From NCBI GenBank assembly GCA_903908285.1, contig CAIVRH010000039.1, positions 62,001 through 126,000 of the forward strand: a DNA stretch of 64,000 bases. The letters are read 5' to 3'. The translations under genes were made by a program, and so were the position numbers. Origin of the DNA: an uncultured candidate division Zixibacteria bacterium (lineage in GTDB: Bacteria; Zixibacteria; MSB-5A5; SM1-73). The notes beneath the pieces are model-generated. The model did no database searches, was not told the DNA's origin, and saw only the letters and a list, made by a program, of their open reading frames with translations. Positions 1 through 9,091 of the stretch are shown here, piece by piece; positions within the stretch are counted from its first letter, which is position 1, and each line of letters opens with the position of its first letter.

Positions 1-377
1 TAATACTTTATGGTAGCATAGTCCCAGGTGGTATCGTTACCGACGCTTCGTCCGGTTACCAGGACATTACCTTCATCATCTATGGCTATGGCATAGGCTT
101 GATCGTCCAAACTCACCGGTCCATCATATCTTCGAATCCAAAGGATAGTCCCATCCGGAGCATATTTGATGGTGCAATAGTCATACTCATTACTCCCCCA
201 GCTTTCTCCGGTTACATATACATTACCAGAATCATCCACAGCCATAGCTTCAATTATATCATCATAATCTCCGGGTCCATTATACTTCCTCACCCATGCG
301 GTATCTGTTATCATCTCTGGCCAAGCGGGCATCGCCCAAAGAATGATGAAAAGAATCAGTAGAATCTTTTTTGACAT
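1..377 (-). CDS. Secreted SBBP-type beta-propeller repeat protein, 3' part beyond window
   Basis: Read on the minus strand, an ATG at 377-375 is preceded by a strong GGAGGAG ribosome site and opens a frame that runs off the left edge. The first residues (MSKKILLILFIILWAMPAWP) form a signal peptide. The mature part has the repeat theme DTAWVRKYNGPGDYDD, then VDDSGNVYVTGES, then DYCTIKYAPDG, nearly the same as the protein encoded at 9092-10624, so this is an SBBP (seven-bladed beta-propeller-like) repeat protein. Only about 125 codons lie in the window, so a C-terminal dockerin-like tail as in the paralogue is inferred, not seen. Substrate and role are unknown; secretion and a surface or extracellular location are likely. 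Confidence 0.8.
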   Translation of the reverse strand, partial: MSKKILLILFIILWAMPAWPEMITDTAWVRKYNGPGDYDDIIEAMAVDDSGNVYVTGESWGSNEYDYCTIKYAPDGTILWIRRYDGPVSLDDQAYAIAIDDEGNVLVTGRSVGNDTTWDYATIKY

Positions 378-604
378 AGGTTTACTTCTCCTCCAAAGGA
401 GTTTAAAGGTTAAATCAAGACTTTAACCTGCAATCTTTGGATTATGTAATTTTCTGAATCTGAATTCAAGATAACTTAGAATCTGAAAAAAGCAAGATGA
501 TTTAGTAAATATTTAAGACCTGTTTGGATCAGAGTAAACGTAATTTGATAATATTAATCACCAATTATCACTATCAATAATGAAATAATGATGGCAAGCA
601 TAAG

Positions 605-645
605 AAAAACCCCAGCTTTTTTAAGAACTGGGGCTTATTTTTTTC
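605..645 (-). terminator. Hairpin terminator of the subtilase-dockerin gene
   Basis: Stem CCCCAG (610-615) and CTGGGG (628-633) around a 12-nt loop. T-rich tracts lie on both sides, so it could work in both directions. It sits about 30 nt past the stop of the minus-strand gene at 672. The stem sequence is the same as at 10663 and 15397, which also follow dockerin genes. Confidence 0.8.
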
Positions 646-671
646 TAAAGACAAGGCTCGAACGTTGCGGA

Positions 672-3600
672 TTAACACGGAGGGGGTGGTCCATTTTTGA
701 ATAGGTAATTGATCAGATACACTATATCTCCCACGTCAACCTTTCCGTCACAGGTGGCATCTCCGGCAGCTAAAGGATTGGGAGCCGAACCGTTCTTGTA
801 AAGATAATTAATGAGATAGACCACATCACCTATATCTACCTTTCCATCTCCGGTAGCATCGCCCCGGATAAACGCAGATTCAGTAATGGTTAAGAGCGTA
901 TCGACTGCAAGATTGGTTAACTTCTGTATAGTACCAGAGGGCCAACGGATCTCCAGCGTATCCACTTGTATTCTGGTACCTAATCCAAACTCAGCCGTCA
1001 AGGAGTTCTGCGACATATAACCGGAACCGCCGGAAATTTCCCGTATCTGCGACAGCGAACCAGAGACAGCACGAAGACGAGCACCTATGGCTGATCGGTT
1101 GGAGATGACTCCTACCAGATTCAGGTGAAGCCAGTGGTTGGTGGAACCCTTCTGGTTTAAAAATAATTTGTTGGCACCTTGCAGGTTGGCTACGTAAAGA
1201 TCGAGATCACCGTCATTATCGAAATCCCCCAAACTCGATCCGCTCCACAATCCCGAATCGGTTAGAGCTCCGGAAGTCACGTCAACAAAGGTCCCGCCAC
1301 CATCGTTGCGCAAAAGCCGGTTTGGACCCTTCATCGCACCGTCACCTTTTGCCAAGAATAAATCCAGGTCGCCATCATTGTCGTAATCCCCCCAAATCAC
1401 GCCTTTTACGTTTCCCCCGTCAGCCAAGGGGCCGCTGGTAACATTAACAAAATTTCCTCCACCATCATTACGGAGAAGCTTGTTCCCGGTGTACGCGTTG
1501 GCAAAGTAGAGATCGAGATCGCCATCGTTATCGTAGTCACCCCAATCCACCCCTCGACCGTTTCCGGCATCTCCCAAAGGTCCACTGGTTACATCGACAA
1601 AGACTAAGCCCCCTTCGTTTCGGAGAAGCTTGTTGGCATTGCCATCATTCACAATATAAATGTCCAGATCACCGTCATTGTCATAATCCGCGCAAGCTAC
1701 GGCTGTGCCATTTCCTGAATCCCCCAAAGGACCAGTGGTGGCATCAACAAAGGTTCCACCCCCATCGTTTCGGAAAAGCTTATTAGGGCCGTCAGCGTTC
1801 ACCAGGTAGATATCCAGATCACCATCATTGTCAAAATCCCCCCAGGCAAAACCTGTACCACATGCAGGATCTCCTAAAGGTCCACTAGTTACGTCCACAA
1901 AAACTCCACCACCGTCGTTTCGGAAAAGCTTATTGGCAGTTCCACAGTTCGCCAAATACAGATCGAGATCGCCATCATTATCATAATCCCCCCAAGCTAC
2001 CCCTTCGCCGAAGTCTGAATCCCCCAAGGGCCCGCTGGTGGCGTCAACAAAAACTCCACCCCCTTCATTCCTGAAAAGCTGGTTGGGATTCCCACCATGC
2101 GATAAATAGACATCGAGGTCACCATCGTTGTCGTAGTCACCCCAGGCCACACCTATGCTGTAAGTTGTGTCTTTTCCCAGGGGAGGATAGGTCAGATCAA
2201 CCCACTCGGCATTTAATGCGTCAAACGCAGCATGCAGGTTTGGCCGGGGACCAATCCAGCCGGATTGCGGACCAACCTGAGGCGTGCCTGTGTTTATCAG
2301 GATGGTCCGGAGATAATGCGGGGAGGGCGGAATTGCTGAGATATTCGACTTCCAGTATCCCACGCAACAAGCCACCGCGCCAGCCACGACAGGAGAAGCA
2401 CTGGAGGTTCCATCGAAGTCTCTCCTGTACCAATAGTTATACCCTTCAGCGCTGTATAGATTGCCATATCCCGTCGTGGTCACATTTTCACCCCAGCCTT
2501 GAAGGTCAAAACGTCTGCCAAAACTGGAAAAGTCAAGTTTTGCCAGGTCTCCTTGAGGCCAAGTCCCTCCAGGATATACTCCTCCTGCACCTACGATGAT
2601 GGCGCCCGAATTGCCATACCAGGTCAGGTTATTGGTATTCATATAGCCATTACCCCCAGCTTCAACCACATGGATACCGTTCGATACCGCATTTACTATG
2701 GCGGCATAGACTCCGTTGAATGACTGGGGATTGGGCGTATAATTGAGCCACCATTCGATGGGGATATAGTCGGTGCCGCCATTGGTGTAAGCCCATTGCT
2801 GTTCCAAAAGGATCACGTCCCCGGCTGATAAGTTGGCAATCGCATACGCCAATGCACCTGGTACATTCCAGGTAGTAGCATTTGGATAAACCGTGCCACA
2901 GGTTTTCAAAGAGGATCCGTAACATACCCCGGTAGTCCCCCAGCCATTGTTATCGGAAACCATCTCACCGATCACCGCAGTTCCATGGTTGGTATCCGCT
3001 CCGGCAGGATAAAAAATCGGGTTGGGATTGATTTGAGAGCCGACCGCCTTGGTGATATCAGCGTGATTGTAGTTCCAACCATACTCCAGGTCACACACGG
3101 TCACGCCAGCCCCATTTCCCCCGGTTTGGGTCCAGGCATAATCAGCGTCAATACCTGTTGGAGTGGAACTGGCCGAGCGTAAGTAACCTTGACATGTGCT
3201 ACCGATACACGAAGCGTAATCGGGAGGAGTAGGAAGAGGCATAGGCTTTGGCACGGGTCGGGCAAGAATGATGCCTGGCAGTTCTTCCAATTCCTTGCTG
3301 ATTGTCCAGACATCGAGACCTTTCGGTATACGAAGACGATAGATGTTGTTCAAGTTATATACGGGTTTACCGGTATTTGCTTCACCGTTAGCTTGAATCT
3401 CGTCCAATCTTTCCTCCGGCACATCACAAATTCGATACCATTCGAAAGGGACAAATCTCTGAAGTAAAGCATCAACTCCTGCCAGTGCATTTGTTTTCAT
3501 ATCTACCAGTGAACCATTGCGAAGGCGAACCTGTGAGTCTTGAGCGAACATCACCTCAAGTAAATCCTCCTCGCAGGAATAACCTTGCAGGGAAGCTGTT

Positions 3601-3740
3601 TTTCCATGCAATTCTAGAGATTCGCTTACATTATCTGCTGGATTGGCTGGATGGTTTGCTAAGTCTTGTACCGGATTACCTAATAATGGTTGGAAACAAA
3701 TTGCCAACCATAAACAGATCATTACAATTCTCGTGGTCAT
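672..3740 (-). CDS. Secreted subtilisin-like protease with FG-GAP repeats, ASPIC/UnbV and dockerin-like tail
   Basis: A 1022-residue exoprotein starting at ATG after CTGGAGG. Residues 1-21 are a signal peptide; about 22-185 look like an N-terminal extension or propeptide. The S8 protease domain (about 190-510) keeps the triad: Asp217 (VTVCDLEYG), His252 (TNHGTAVIG) and Ser446 (GTSSASP), with Asn364 (AGGNG) as oxyanion residue. Seven FG-GAP/VCBS units of about 50 residues follow (about 531-880), each with the calcium loop DYDNDGDLD. Next come an ASPIC/UnbV-like segment (about 885-950, with NHWLHLNLVG and IRWPSGT) and a duplicated dockerin-like module ending in GPPPPC. It is monocistronic, with its own terminator. 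Extracellular, calcium-dependent proteolysis is well supported by motifs; the substrate is unknown. Confidence 0.92.
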   Translation of the reverse strand: MTTRIVMICLWLAICFQPLLGNPVQDLANHPANPADNVSESLELHGKTASLQGYSCEEDLLEVMFAQDSQVRLRNGSLVDMKTNALAGVDALLQRFVPFEWYRICDVPEERLDEIQANGEANTGKPVYNLNNIYRLRIPKGLDVWTISKELEELPGIILARPVPKPMPLPTPPDYASCIGSTCQGYLRSASSTPTGIDADYAWTQTGGNGAGVTVCDLEYGWNYNHADITKAVGSQINPNPIFYPAGADTNHGTAVIGEMVSDNNGWGTTGVCYGSSLKTCGTVYPNATTWNVPGALAYAIANLSAGDVILLEQQWAYTNGGTDYIPIEWWLNYTPNPQSFNGVYAAIVNAVSNGIHVVEAGGNGYMNTNNLTWYGNSGAIIVGAGGVYPGGTWPQGDLAKLDFSSFGRRFDLQGWGENVTTTGYGNLYSAEGYNYWYRRDFDGTSSASPVVAGAVACCVGYWKSNISAIPPSPHYLRTILINTGTPQVGPQSGWIGPRPNLHAAFDALNAEWVDLTYPPLGKDTTYSIGVAWGDYDNDGDLDVYLSHGGNPNQLFRNEGGGVFVDATSGPLGDSDFGEGVAWGDYDNDGDLDLYLANCGTANKLFRNDGGGVFVDVTSGPLGDPACGTGFAWGDFDNDGDLDIYLVNADGPNKLFRNDGGGTFVDATTGPLGDSGNGTAVACADYDNDGDLDIYIVNDGNANKLLRNEGGLVFVDVTSGPLGDAGNGRGVDWGDYDNDGDLDLYFANAYTGNKLLRNDGGGNFVNVTSGPLADGGNVKGVIWGDYDNDGDLDLFLAKGDGAMKGPNRLLRNDGGGTFVDVTSGALTDSGLWSGSSLGDFDNDGDLDLYVANLQGANKLFLNQKGSTNHWLHLNLVGVISNRSAIGARLRAVSGSLSQIREISGGSGYMSQNSLTAEFGLGTRIQVDTLEIRWPSGTIQKLTNLAVDTLLTITESAFIRGDATGDGKVDIGDVVYLINYLYKNGSAPNPLAAGDATCDGKVDVGDIVYLINYLFKNGPPPPC
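1118..2150 (-). repeat. Seven ~150-bp in-frame tandem repeats encoding FG-GAP/VCBS blades
   Basis: Within the subtilase gene, units of about 50 codons follow each other, each containing WGDYDNDGDLD, then NKLFRNDGGG and FVDVTSGPLGD. Spacing is constant except for one unit with a four-residue insertion near KGDGAMKGPN. The close similarity between units suggests growth by unequal recombination; seven blades fit a closed beta-propeller. Confidence 0.85.
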
Positions 3741-4263
3741 GTATTACCTCCAGAATAGTAAATAAAAAATTAAAACAAAATTACTAAAATTAATTGATTT
3801 CCCCTTCTGATAAAATATAACTCTATGCCTGGGAAAAAGCAAGTAAAATCTTTGGAAAAACATGTCGTCTTGGGTGCTATTGGCTCTTTTGTGTACCTCC
3901 CCTTATGTTTGATCGGTGACATTCTTAACCAGTTTAAGAAAGAGAGGATGAAGTGTTTATTTAATCTCTAAGGGTTAAATTCCCCGCCGCTTGCGGCGAA
4001 GTGCAAAATAAATTATCCATCAAGATACCCCGCTGTTTGCGGCGGGGAGCTTCATTTGTGGAAAAGTGGCAGGTCCTTAGATCGAGACAAAGGTGCGGGC
4101 TTACTGGTTACAATGAAAACCTACAATGCATCAGGTCTGAGATTATTTTTATAAAGAAATCACCCCCTGCCTTTCTTTTCCTTAAGTGGAGAAAGTATCA
4201 GCGAGGGGGTGGGATGGTGTTAAACTTTGACAGATTGGTTTTGTAGCTGAAATAAGATACTGT
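3741..4263. other. Intergenic region with GC-rich palindrome remnants
   Basis: No credible gene. It holds the promoter side of the minus-strand subtilase gene and two related GC-rich inverted motifs (CCCCGCCGCTTGCGGCG near 3980 and CCCCGCTGTTTGCGGCGGGG near 4030). A CACCCCCTG to GAGGGGGTG inverted pair lies at about 4160-4210. A related motif, GTAAGCGGCGGGGAATTTGA, occurs near 32937, so these look like degraded dispersed palindromes. Confidence 0.5.
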
Positions 4264-4881
4264 TTATTCCGCTTTAGGTCCCAAAAGCCGCAGGACTGCT
4301 CTTCTCTGTGATGCTTGACCGGTTCTGGTGTCGGCTAACTCTTTGGGTTTGGTTTTTCCAAAGCTGATATAGAACATACGGTGAAGAGCGATACCATATT
4401 TATCCGCCAAATACCTCTTCACGCTTTCTGCTCTCTTCTGACCCAGCATTAAATTGTAATCATCAGAGCCGACGTTGTCGGTATGTCCCTCGATCTCCAG
4501 TATCAGCTCGGGGTGTTGCTGCATGGCGGTGCCGATCTCATCCAAAATGTCTTTTCCTATTTTTTCGATTAGGTAAGAATCGAAGTCGAAGTTCACCTCT
4601 CTTTCACCGATTGCAGTAAATTCCACATAACCGGTATAACCTGCGGCCGTTTCCGCTTTCTTTAAAGCCTCGCGGGCAGTGCTTAAAGCGTTATCGGCTT
4701 TGGCATCGGTGGTGGCCAGCCTCGATTTAAGCTCGTCGATTTGGGCTTTATTGGTTTGGTTCTGGTACTCAAGTTCCTGCGTCTGCTTTTTGACATAGGA
4801 TTTGGATGCACATCCCCATCCCCAAATGCAGATTGAGATCATTAAACTGATAATTACTAACAGTTTTTGTGGTTTGAACAT
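4264..4881 (-). CDS. OmpA/Pal-family peptidoglycan-binding lipoprotein
   Basis: A 205-residue protein with a lipoprotein signal ending at Cys24 (WGWGCAS), so it is probably acylated and envelope-anchored. Residues 25-80 are a Gln/Lys/Ala-rich coiled-coil-like linker. Residues about 88-200 are an OmpA C-terminal domain with the diagnostic stretch EGHTDNVGSDDYNLMLGQKR, which binds meso-diaminopimelate of peptidoglycan in this family, and a terminal QRRAVLRL. The start is supported by GGGAGG. It is longer than a bare Pal because of the coiled-coil linker. No tol genes are nearby, so a role in Tol-Pal is possible but not shown; a general outer-membrane-to-wall tether is the safe reading. Confidence 0.88.
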   Translation of the reverse strand: MFKPQKLLVIISLMISICIWGWGCASKSYVKKQTQELEYQNQTNKAQIDELKSRLATTDAKADNALSTAREALKKAETAAGYTGYVEFTAIGEREVNFDFDSYLIEKIGKDILDEIGTAMQQHPELILEIEGHTDNVGSDDYNLMLGQKRAESVKRYLADKYGIALHRMFYISFGKTKPKELADTRTGQASQRRAVLRLLGPKAE

Positions 4882-5080
4882 ATTGAAACCTCCCGGTTTT
4901 GTTTTATTGATCTTCTTCCCATCTGCTTGGTATTATTCCAATCACCCTAAAGGATATGAAAGCAGGATTTGAAAAGCAATAATAAAGTAGGGAATTTATC
5001 CCATTCGATTTGGTACCCTGGAGGTATCTATCGCATCTAAATCAATAGAATCTCGGTCTTTTAGCTTGAAGTGAATATTA

Positions 5081-5701
5081 TCAGAGGTTTAGCGCTTCCT
5101 TGATCCCGTTCACCACAAATTGCACCGCCAAAGTCAACAGGATCAAACCCATCACCCGGGTAATCACTTTCATGCCCAGCGGCTTGAAAACCCTGAATAT
5201 GAAGTCGGATTTCAGAAGGATGAGCATGGAGACCAAATATACGCAGATGGTGGCTATTATAAAAACCGATTTTAGTCCCCAGGTTCCGGCCTTTCCGAAG
5301 AGAATCATCCCGGTGACGATGGAGGCAGGCCCGGTGTGAAGGGGTATAGCCAAAGGAACCACGGTGATATCCTCCCTCTCCTTATCCTGTTCGGTTTCAT
5401 GATATTCGGTGCGGGTTTTGCGGCCAAACAACATCTCCATGGCGACGATGGAAAGCAAAATCCCTCCGGCAATGGAAAACGAGTAAAATTGTATATTCAA
5501 ATAAGCAAAGATGTAGTTGCCGAAGATCACAAACAGAAGCTGAATTCCCAAAGCCACCCACAGGGCTTTTTGGGCGATACCCTTCCTTTCCTTGACCGAA
5601 TATTTTTGGGTTAAGGACAAATAAATGGGAAGGTTGGTGACCACATCCACCACCAGAAACAAGGCTATGAAAACCGAACCAAAAAAGGCTAAATAATGCA
5701 T
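5081..5701 (-). CDS. MarC-family (UPF0056) integral membrane protein
   Basis: A 206-residue protein with six predicted membrane segments. The family features are visible: VVDVVTNLPIYLSLT near the N terminus, the central loop rich in charged residues (about 95-110), and VPLAIPLHTGPASIVTGMIL, the second conserved half. Length matches the usual 200-220 residues. The function of MarC proteins is not settled; they are inner-membrane proteins once linked, then unlinked, to multidrug resistance. The gene starts 9 nt after the stop of the DedA-type gene, so the two are probably co-transcribed and translationally coupled; no strong ribosome site is visible for it. Confidence 0.88.
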   Translation of the reverse strand: MHYLAFFGSVFIALFLVVDVVTNLPIYLSLTQKYSVKERKGIAQKALWVALGIQLLFVIFGNYIFAYLNIQFYSFSIAGGILLSIVAMEMLFGRKTRTEYHETEQDKEREDITVVPLAIPLHTGPASIVTGMILFGKAGTWGLKSVFIIATICVYLVSMLILLKSDFIFRVFKPLGMKVITRVMGLILLTLAVQFVVNGIKEALNL

Positions 5702-5710
5702 AAGTTTAAC

Positions 5711-6337
5711 TCAATCAGCTTTTGTTTTCTCCGGTTTCAAGTGGCGATACAAGAAGAAAGCTATACCCAATACTATCACTACCCCGATAATGATGTCCGC
5801 CCGGTGAAAATATACTCTTATACCGGCCCAGTTTTCCCCCATCACCTTCCCCACGTAAGCCAGCATCAGACACCAGGGCAAAGATCCAATGAAGGTGTAA
5901 ATGACGAACTTGACAAAGTTCATCCGGGCAATCCCTGCCGGCAGAGATATGAAAGTTCTGATTATTGGTAAAAGACGCGAAAAGAATATGGCCCATTCAC
6001 CGTATCTTGCGAAAAAACGATCGGCGGTGGCCAGGTCCTTTGAGGAAAGCAGCACATATTTTCCGTACTTTTGAATAAAAGGACGCCCCCCCCAGATACC
6101 AACCCAATAAGCCACTACCGACCCCACCACACAGCCAAAAGCACCGGCTACCGCAGTTCCCCAGAGGGTGAATTTCCCCGTCGATACCAAATAACCGGAA
6201 AAAGGCATTATGATCTCGGAGGGAAGAGGGATGCAGGCACTTTCTATTCCCATAGTTATTATGATCCCCCCATAACCCAGCTGGGAGATAAAACCGATGA
6301 TCCATCTTCCTATTGGTTCCAATATGGCTTCGAACAT
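5711..6337 (-). CDS. DedA-family membrane protein
   Basis: A 208-residue membrane protein with the DedA/SNARE-associated domain: ESACIPLPSEIIMPFSGYLV (residues about 30-50), GSVVAYWVGIWGGRPFI, then FFSRLLPIIRTFISLPAGIARM, which holds the conserved Arg pair, and GSLPWCLMLAYVGKVMGENW. Members flip or recycle phospholipid carriers such as undecaprenyl phosphate and need proton motive force; that is family knowledge. Several membrane segments end in a basic tail (RHLKPEKTKAD). It is first in a two-gene unit with the MarC-like gene. Confidence 0.9.
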   Translation of the reverse strand: MFEAILEPIGRWIIGFISQLGYGGIIITMGIESACIPLPSEIIMPFSGYLVSTGKFTLWGTAVAGAFGCVVGSVVAYWVGIWGGRPFIQKYGKYVLLSSKDLATADRFFARYGEWAIFFSRLLPIIRTFISLPAGIARMNFVKFVIYTFIGSLPWCLMLAYVGKVMGENWAGIRVYFHRADIIIGVVIVLGIAFFLYRHLKPEKTKAD

Positions 6338-6398
6338 ATTAGTACAGGGTCCAGGGTAAAGGATCCAGGGTCCAGGATCTAGAAAAACAAGGACGTAG

Positions 6399-6427
6399 GT
6401 CCGAAATGTCCGTTAGGACTTTCGGAC
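6399..6427. repeat. Palindrome with GTCCGAAA/TTTCGGAC arms
   Basis: A 29-bp hairpin: arms GTCCGAAA and TTTCGGAC, inner stem GTCC/GGAC, loop GTTA. The same outer arms, with the extension GTAG, recur in inverse orientation at 37563-37598. It lies between the DedA and CNNM genes. Confidence 0.7.
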
Positions 6428-6446
6428 AAACCAGAGATATCGGATA

Positions 6447-6464
6447 GTCCCCCGTACGGGGGAC
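6447..6464. repeat. Perfect 18-bp palindrome GTCCCCCGTACGGGGGAC
   Basis: A perfect dyad of 18 bp, 20 nt from the preceding hairpin and 55 nt past the stop of the minus-strand CNNM/CBS gene. It may form part of that gene's terminator, but there is no T-tract, so it is recorded as a repeat. Confidence 0.65.
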
Positions 6465-6518
6465 ATATCTGGCCTACTGAGATCAGATATTTCTACTGTT
6501 TCCTCGGTTTGATATATT

Positions 6519-7817
6519 TTAAACGCTCGATCTTTGTACCTTTATCTTTTTTATTCGGGGTCCTACCTTTTCGAAGATTATGAAAGAAAGATCGCCTATT
6601 CTGACTTTCTCGTCCTGAAATGGTATCCTTCCCAAAGTACTGGTGAGGTATCCGCCTACCGTGTTGTATTCTTCGGGAAGAGTGGCATGGAATTTCTGGT
6701 TGAAATCACCGATATACAAGCTGGCATTCACAATGGCTATTTGGTCCGACAGAAAACAGATCTGGTCCTCCTCGTCCCTGTCGTACTCATCCCGGATTTC
6801 ACCCACGATCTCCTCGATAATATCCTCCATGGTAATCAGCCCGGCGGTACCGCCGAATTCATCCAGCACCAAAGCCATGTGAATTCTCTTTTTCTGGAAC
6901 TGTTTTAGCAATTCAGAGATTTTCAAAGAATCGGGAACGAAATACGGCTTACGAATGATATCCTCCAAGATTATCAATTCTCTGTTCTGGAGCAGATTTA
7001 TCATATCCTTGGCATAGATTATTCCCACGATATTATCCAGGCTGTCCCGGTATATCGGAATCCGGGAATACCCTTCTTCGGTCATGGCGCGGATCGCCTG
7101 TTCCTGTCCGGCATTGACATCCAATGCTACAATCTCCGTGCGGGGGGTCATGGCGTTACGCACCGTGGTATCGGTGAACTCAAGCGCACTGTGGATCAAC
7201 TCCTCCTCGGTCTGATCAAAAATTCCTTTGGTTTTACCATCGCGAACGATAAACTTCAATTCCTCATCGGTAATAAACGCACTCTCCTGCGGCACCTTTT
7301 TAACCAGAGGGGAGACCAAGAACCGGCTGGATTTGGATAGTAGCCGGACCACCATAAAACCCAGCTTGGACAGAACATGGATGGTGCCAACTGTTCGGAA
7401 AGCGACTTTTTCCGGATAAGCCAAAGCCAGATACTTGGGAACCAGCTCTCCCAGCACCAATAAAAGATAAGTTATGACTATCACCACGATTCCGATGGCG
7501 ATGGATTCGGAGGAGTTCTGAATGGGATGGGAGGGTATTTTCCGGATGAGGGGGATTAAATAATCGACGATCTTTGCCCCACCCACCACCGAGGCTAACG
7601 TTCCTACCAGAGTAATTCCTACCTGGGTCGTAGCCAAAAACACGTCCGGCTTGTTCTGGAGCTCCTTTACCAGCTGAGCTTTTTTATGGCCTTTTTCGGC
7701 AAGATGCCGGATAAAACTTTTACGGACGGAAATGAAGGCAATTTCGGATGAGGCGAAAAAACCGTTAGCCAAGATAAGAAGCAGGATTATCAGTATTTCG
7801 ATCCAGGTGCTTCCCAT
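6519..7817 (-). CDS. CNNM/CBS-domain transporter (HlyC/CorC family)
   Basis: A 432-residue protein. Residues about 1-190 are the CNNM (DUF21) membrane domain with several hydrophobic segments and ANGFFASSEIAFISVRKS. Two CBS domains follow (about 205-335), with VRNAMTPRTEIVALD at the start of the first and DEFGGTAGLITMEDIIEEIV in the second. A CorC/HlyC C-terminal domain (about 350-425, with EEYNTVGGYLTSTLGRIP) ends it. Members are linked to magnesium or cobalt export and to cation resistance. Length is normal for the full-length class. The intergenic region to HtpX is 136 bp, so they may be separate units. Confidence 0.9.
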   Translation of the reverse strand: MGSTWIEILIILLLILANGFFASSEIAFISVRKSFIRHLAEKGHKKAQLVKELQNKPDVFLATTQVGITLVGTLASVVGGAKIVDYLIPLIRKIPSHPIQNSSESIAIGIVVIVITYLLLVLGELVPKYLALAYPEKVAFRTVGTIHVLSKLGFMVVRLLSKSSRFLVSPLVKKVPQESAFITDEELKFIVRDGKTKGIFDQTEEELIHSALEFTDTTVRNAMTPRTEIVALDVNAGQEQAIRAMTEEGYSRIPIYRDSLDNIVGIIYAKDMINLLQNRELIILEDIIRKPYFVPDSLKISELLKQFQKKRIHMALVLDEFGGTAGLITMEDIIEEIVGEIRDEYDRDEEDQICFLSDQIAIVNASLYIGDFNQKFHATLPEEYNTVGGYLTSTLGRIPFQDEKVRIGDLSFIIFEKVGPRIKKIKVQRSSV

Positions 7818-7953
7818 AAAGGGGGGTCTTCCTATAATCGGATAAAACGGTGAGGATCTCTTTACCAGGCATTTTCCTCACCGCATAGATTTTGCAGTGG
7901 ACGGTGGTATGAACCACACGGTTCATACCGGTGGACTGTCGACCGCGGACCGT

Positions 7954-8805
7954 TTAAATTCCTCTTGCCATTTTTTCCAAGCGGGCTACTCTTTCTTCGA
8001 TGGGAGGGTGAGTGCTGAAAAGGCTCACCAGTCCCTTTCCGGTAAGGGGATTCACGATGAAAAGGTGAGCGGTGGAGGGTTTTGCGTCCATCGGGATTTT
8101 TTTGGATGCATATTCCAGCTTTCTCAAAGCATTGGCTAATGCCATGGGTTTGTGGCTGTTGGCTGCACCGGTGGCATCGGCAGAATACTCCCGGGATCTG
8201 GATATGGCCATCTGTATAACCAAGGCAGCCAAGGGAGCTACTATTGCCATTATCAGAAGGCCCAGTCCACCACCTCGGTTTTCATTATCCCTTCCTCCAA
8301 AACCACCGAAGATCGCTCCCCAGCGGGCCATCATGGCCAGCATGCTGATGGCGCCAGCCAAGGTAGCAACGATGGTCCCGGTCAGGATATCCCGGTTTCG
8401 GATATGTGCCATCTCATGCGAGAGTACCCCCTCCAGCTCGTCCTCATCCAAGATCTTCATGATCCCTTGAGTAACTGCCACTGCCGAGTGTTGAGGATTT
8501 CTGCCGGTGGCAAAAGCATTCGGGGTATCGGTCGGTATTATGTATACCTTGGGCATGGGAAGACGAGCCGAGGTTGCAGCTCTTCTTACGATACTATATA
8601 GCCTGGCATTATCTCCTTCCTGTATGGGCTGGGCTCGATACATGGAGAGGACTATCTTGTCGGAAAACCAGTAGGTAACCAGATTCATGATTGCCGCAAA
8701 AACTAAAGCCACTATCATCCCCTGCCTTCCCCCCACTAATTGTCCGACAAAGATAAAGAGCAGGGTCATGAGGGTCATTAAGAAAACCGTCTTAAGGGTA
8801 TTCAT
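7954..8805 (-). CDS. htpX: HtpX membrane zinc metalloprotease
   Basis: A 283-residue M48 protease. Two hydrophobic segments lie at the N terminus (about 5-45). The zinc motif HEMAH sits in [15 protein letters not shown] (about residue 130), and the third ligand is probably the Glu in [11 protein letters not shown]. The C-terminal tail [14 protein letters not shown] is typical of the family. HtpX degrades misfolded inner-membrane proteins together with FtsH; it acts at the cytoplasmic face. Strong ribosome site GGAGG at 8 nt from the ATG. It has the usual length. Confidence 0.95.
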   Translation of the reverse strand: MNTLKTVFLMTLMTLLFIFVGQLVGGRQGMIVALVFAAIMNLVTYWFSDKIVLSMYRAQPIQEGDNARLYSIVRRAATSARLPMPKVYIIPTDTPNAFATGRNPQHSAVAVTQGIMKILDEDELEGVLSHEMAHIRNRDILTGTIVATLAGAISMLAMMARWGAIFGGFGGRDNENRGGGLGLLIMAIVAPLAALVIQMAISRSREYSADATGAANSHKPMALANALRKLEYASKKIPMDAKPSTAHLFIVNPLTGKGLVSLFSTHPPIEERVARLEKMARGI

Positions 8806-9091
8806 TTTTATACCTCCCGATAGATTTTAGCTCCTGAAATAAGTAAAGTCAAGTGAATTTTCATTGGTAATACGAGGCCTGAACCGGATTATTTGAGTAC
8901 GATCCCATCGACAAACGACCGATTATAGCAGATTCAGCTTGTTTTTAGCAGGTTTTGAATTATCTTGCCATTAGGCTTAAGAAACTTTCAGATCATCCGA
9001 ACTCTGCCATAAAGGTAAGGCTGATCCCGGAAAGCTGTTTATACTTGAAATTCAAGCTTTCAACCTTAAATAAACATACAGAAAGAGCATT

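Noticed and set aside
672-3740. Cellulosome subunit
   Set aside because: The dockerin-like tail is present, but no glycoside hydrolase, carbohydrate-binding module or cohesin was seen in the window.
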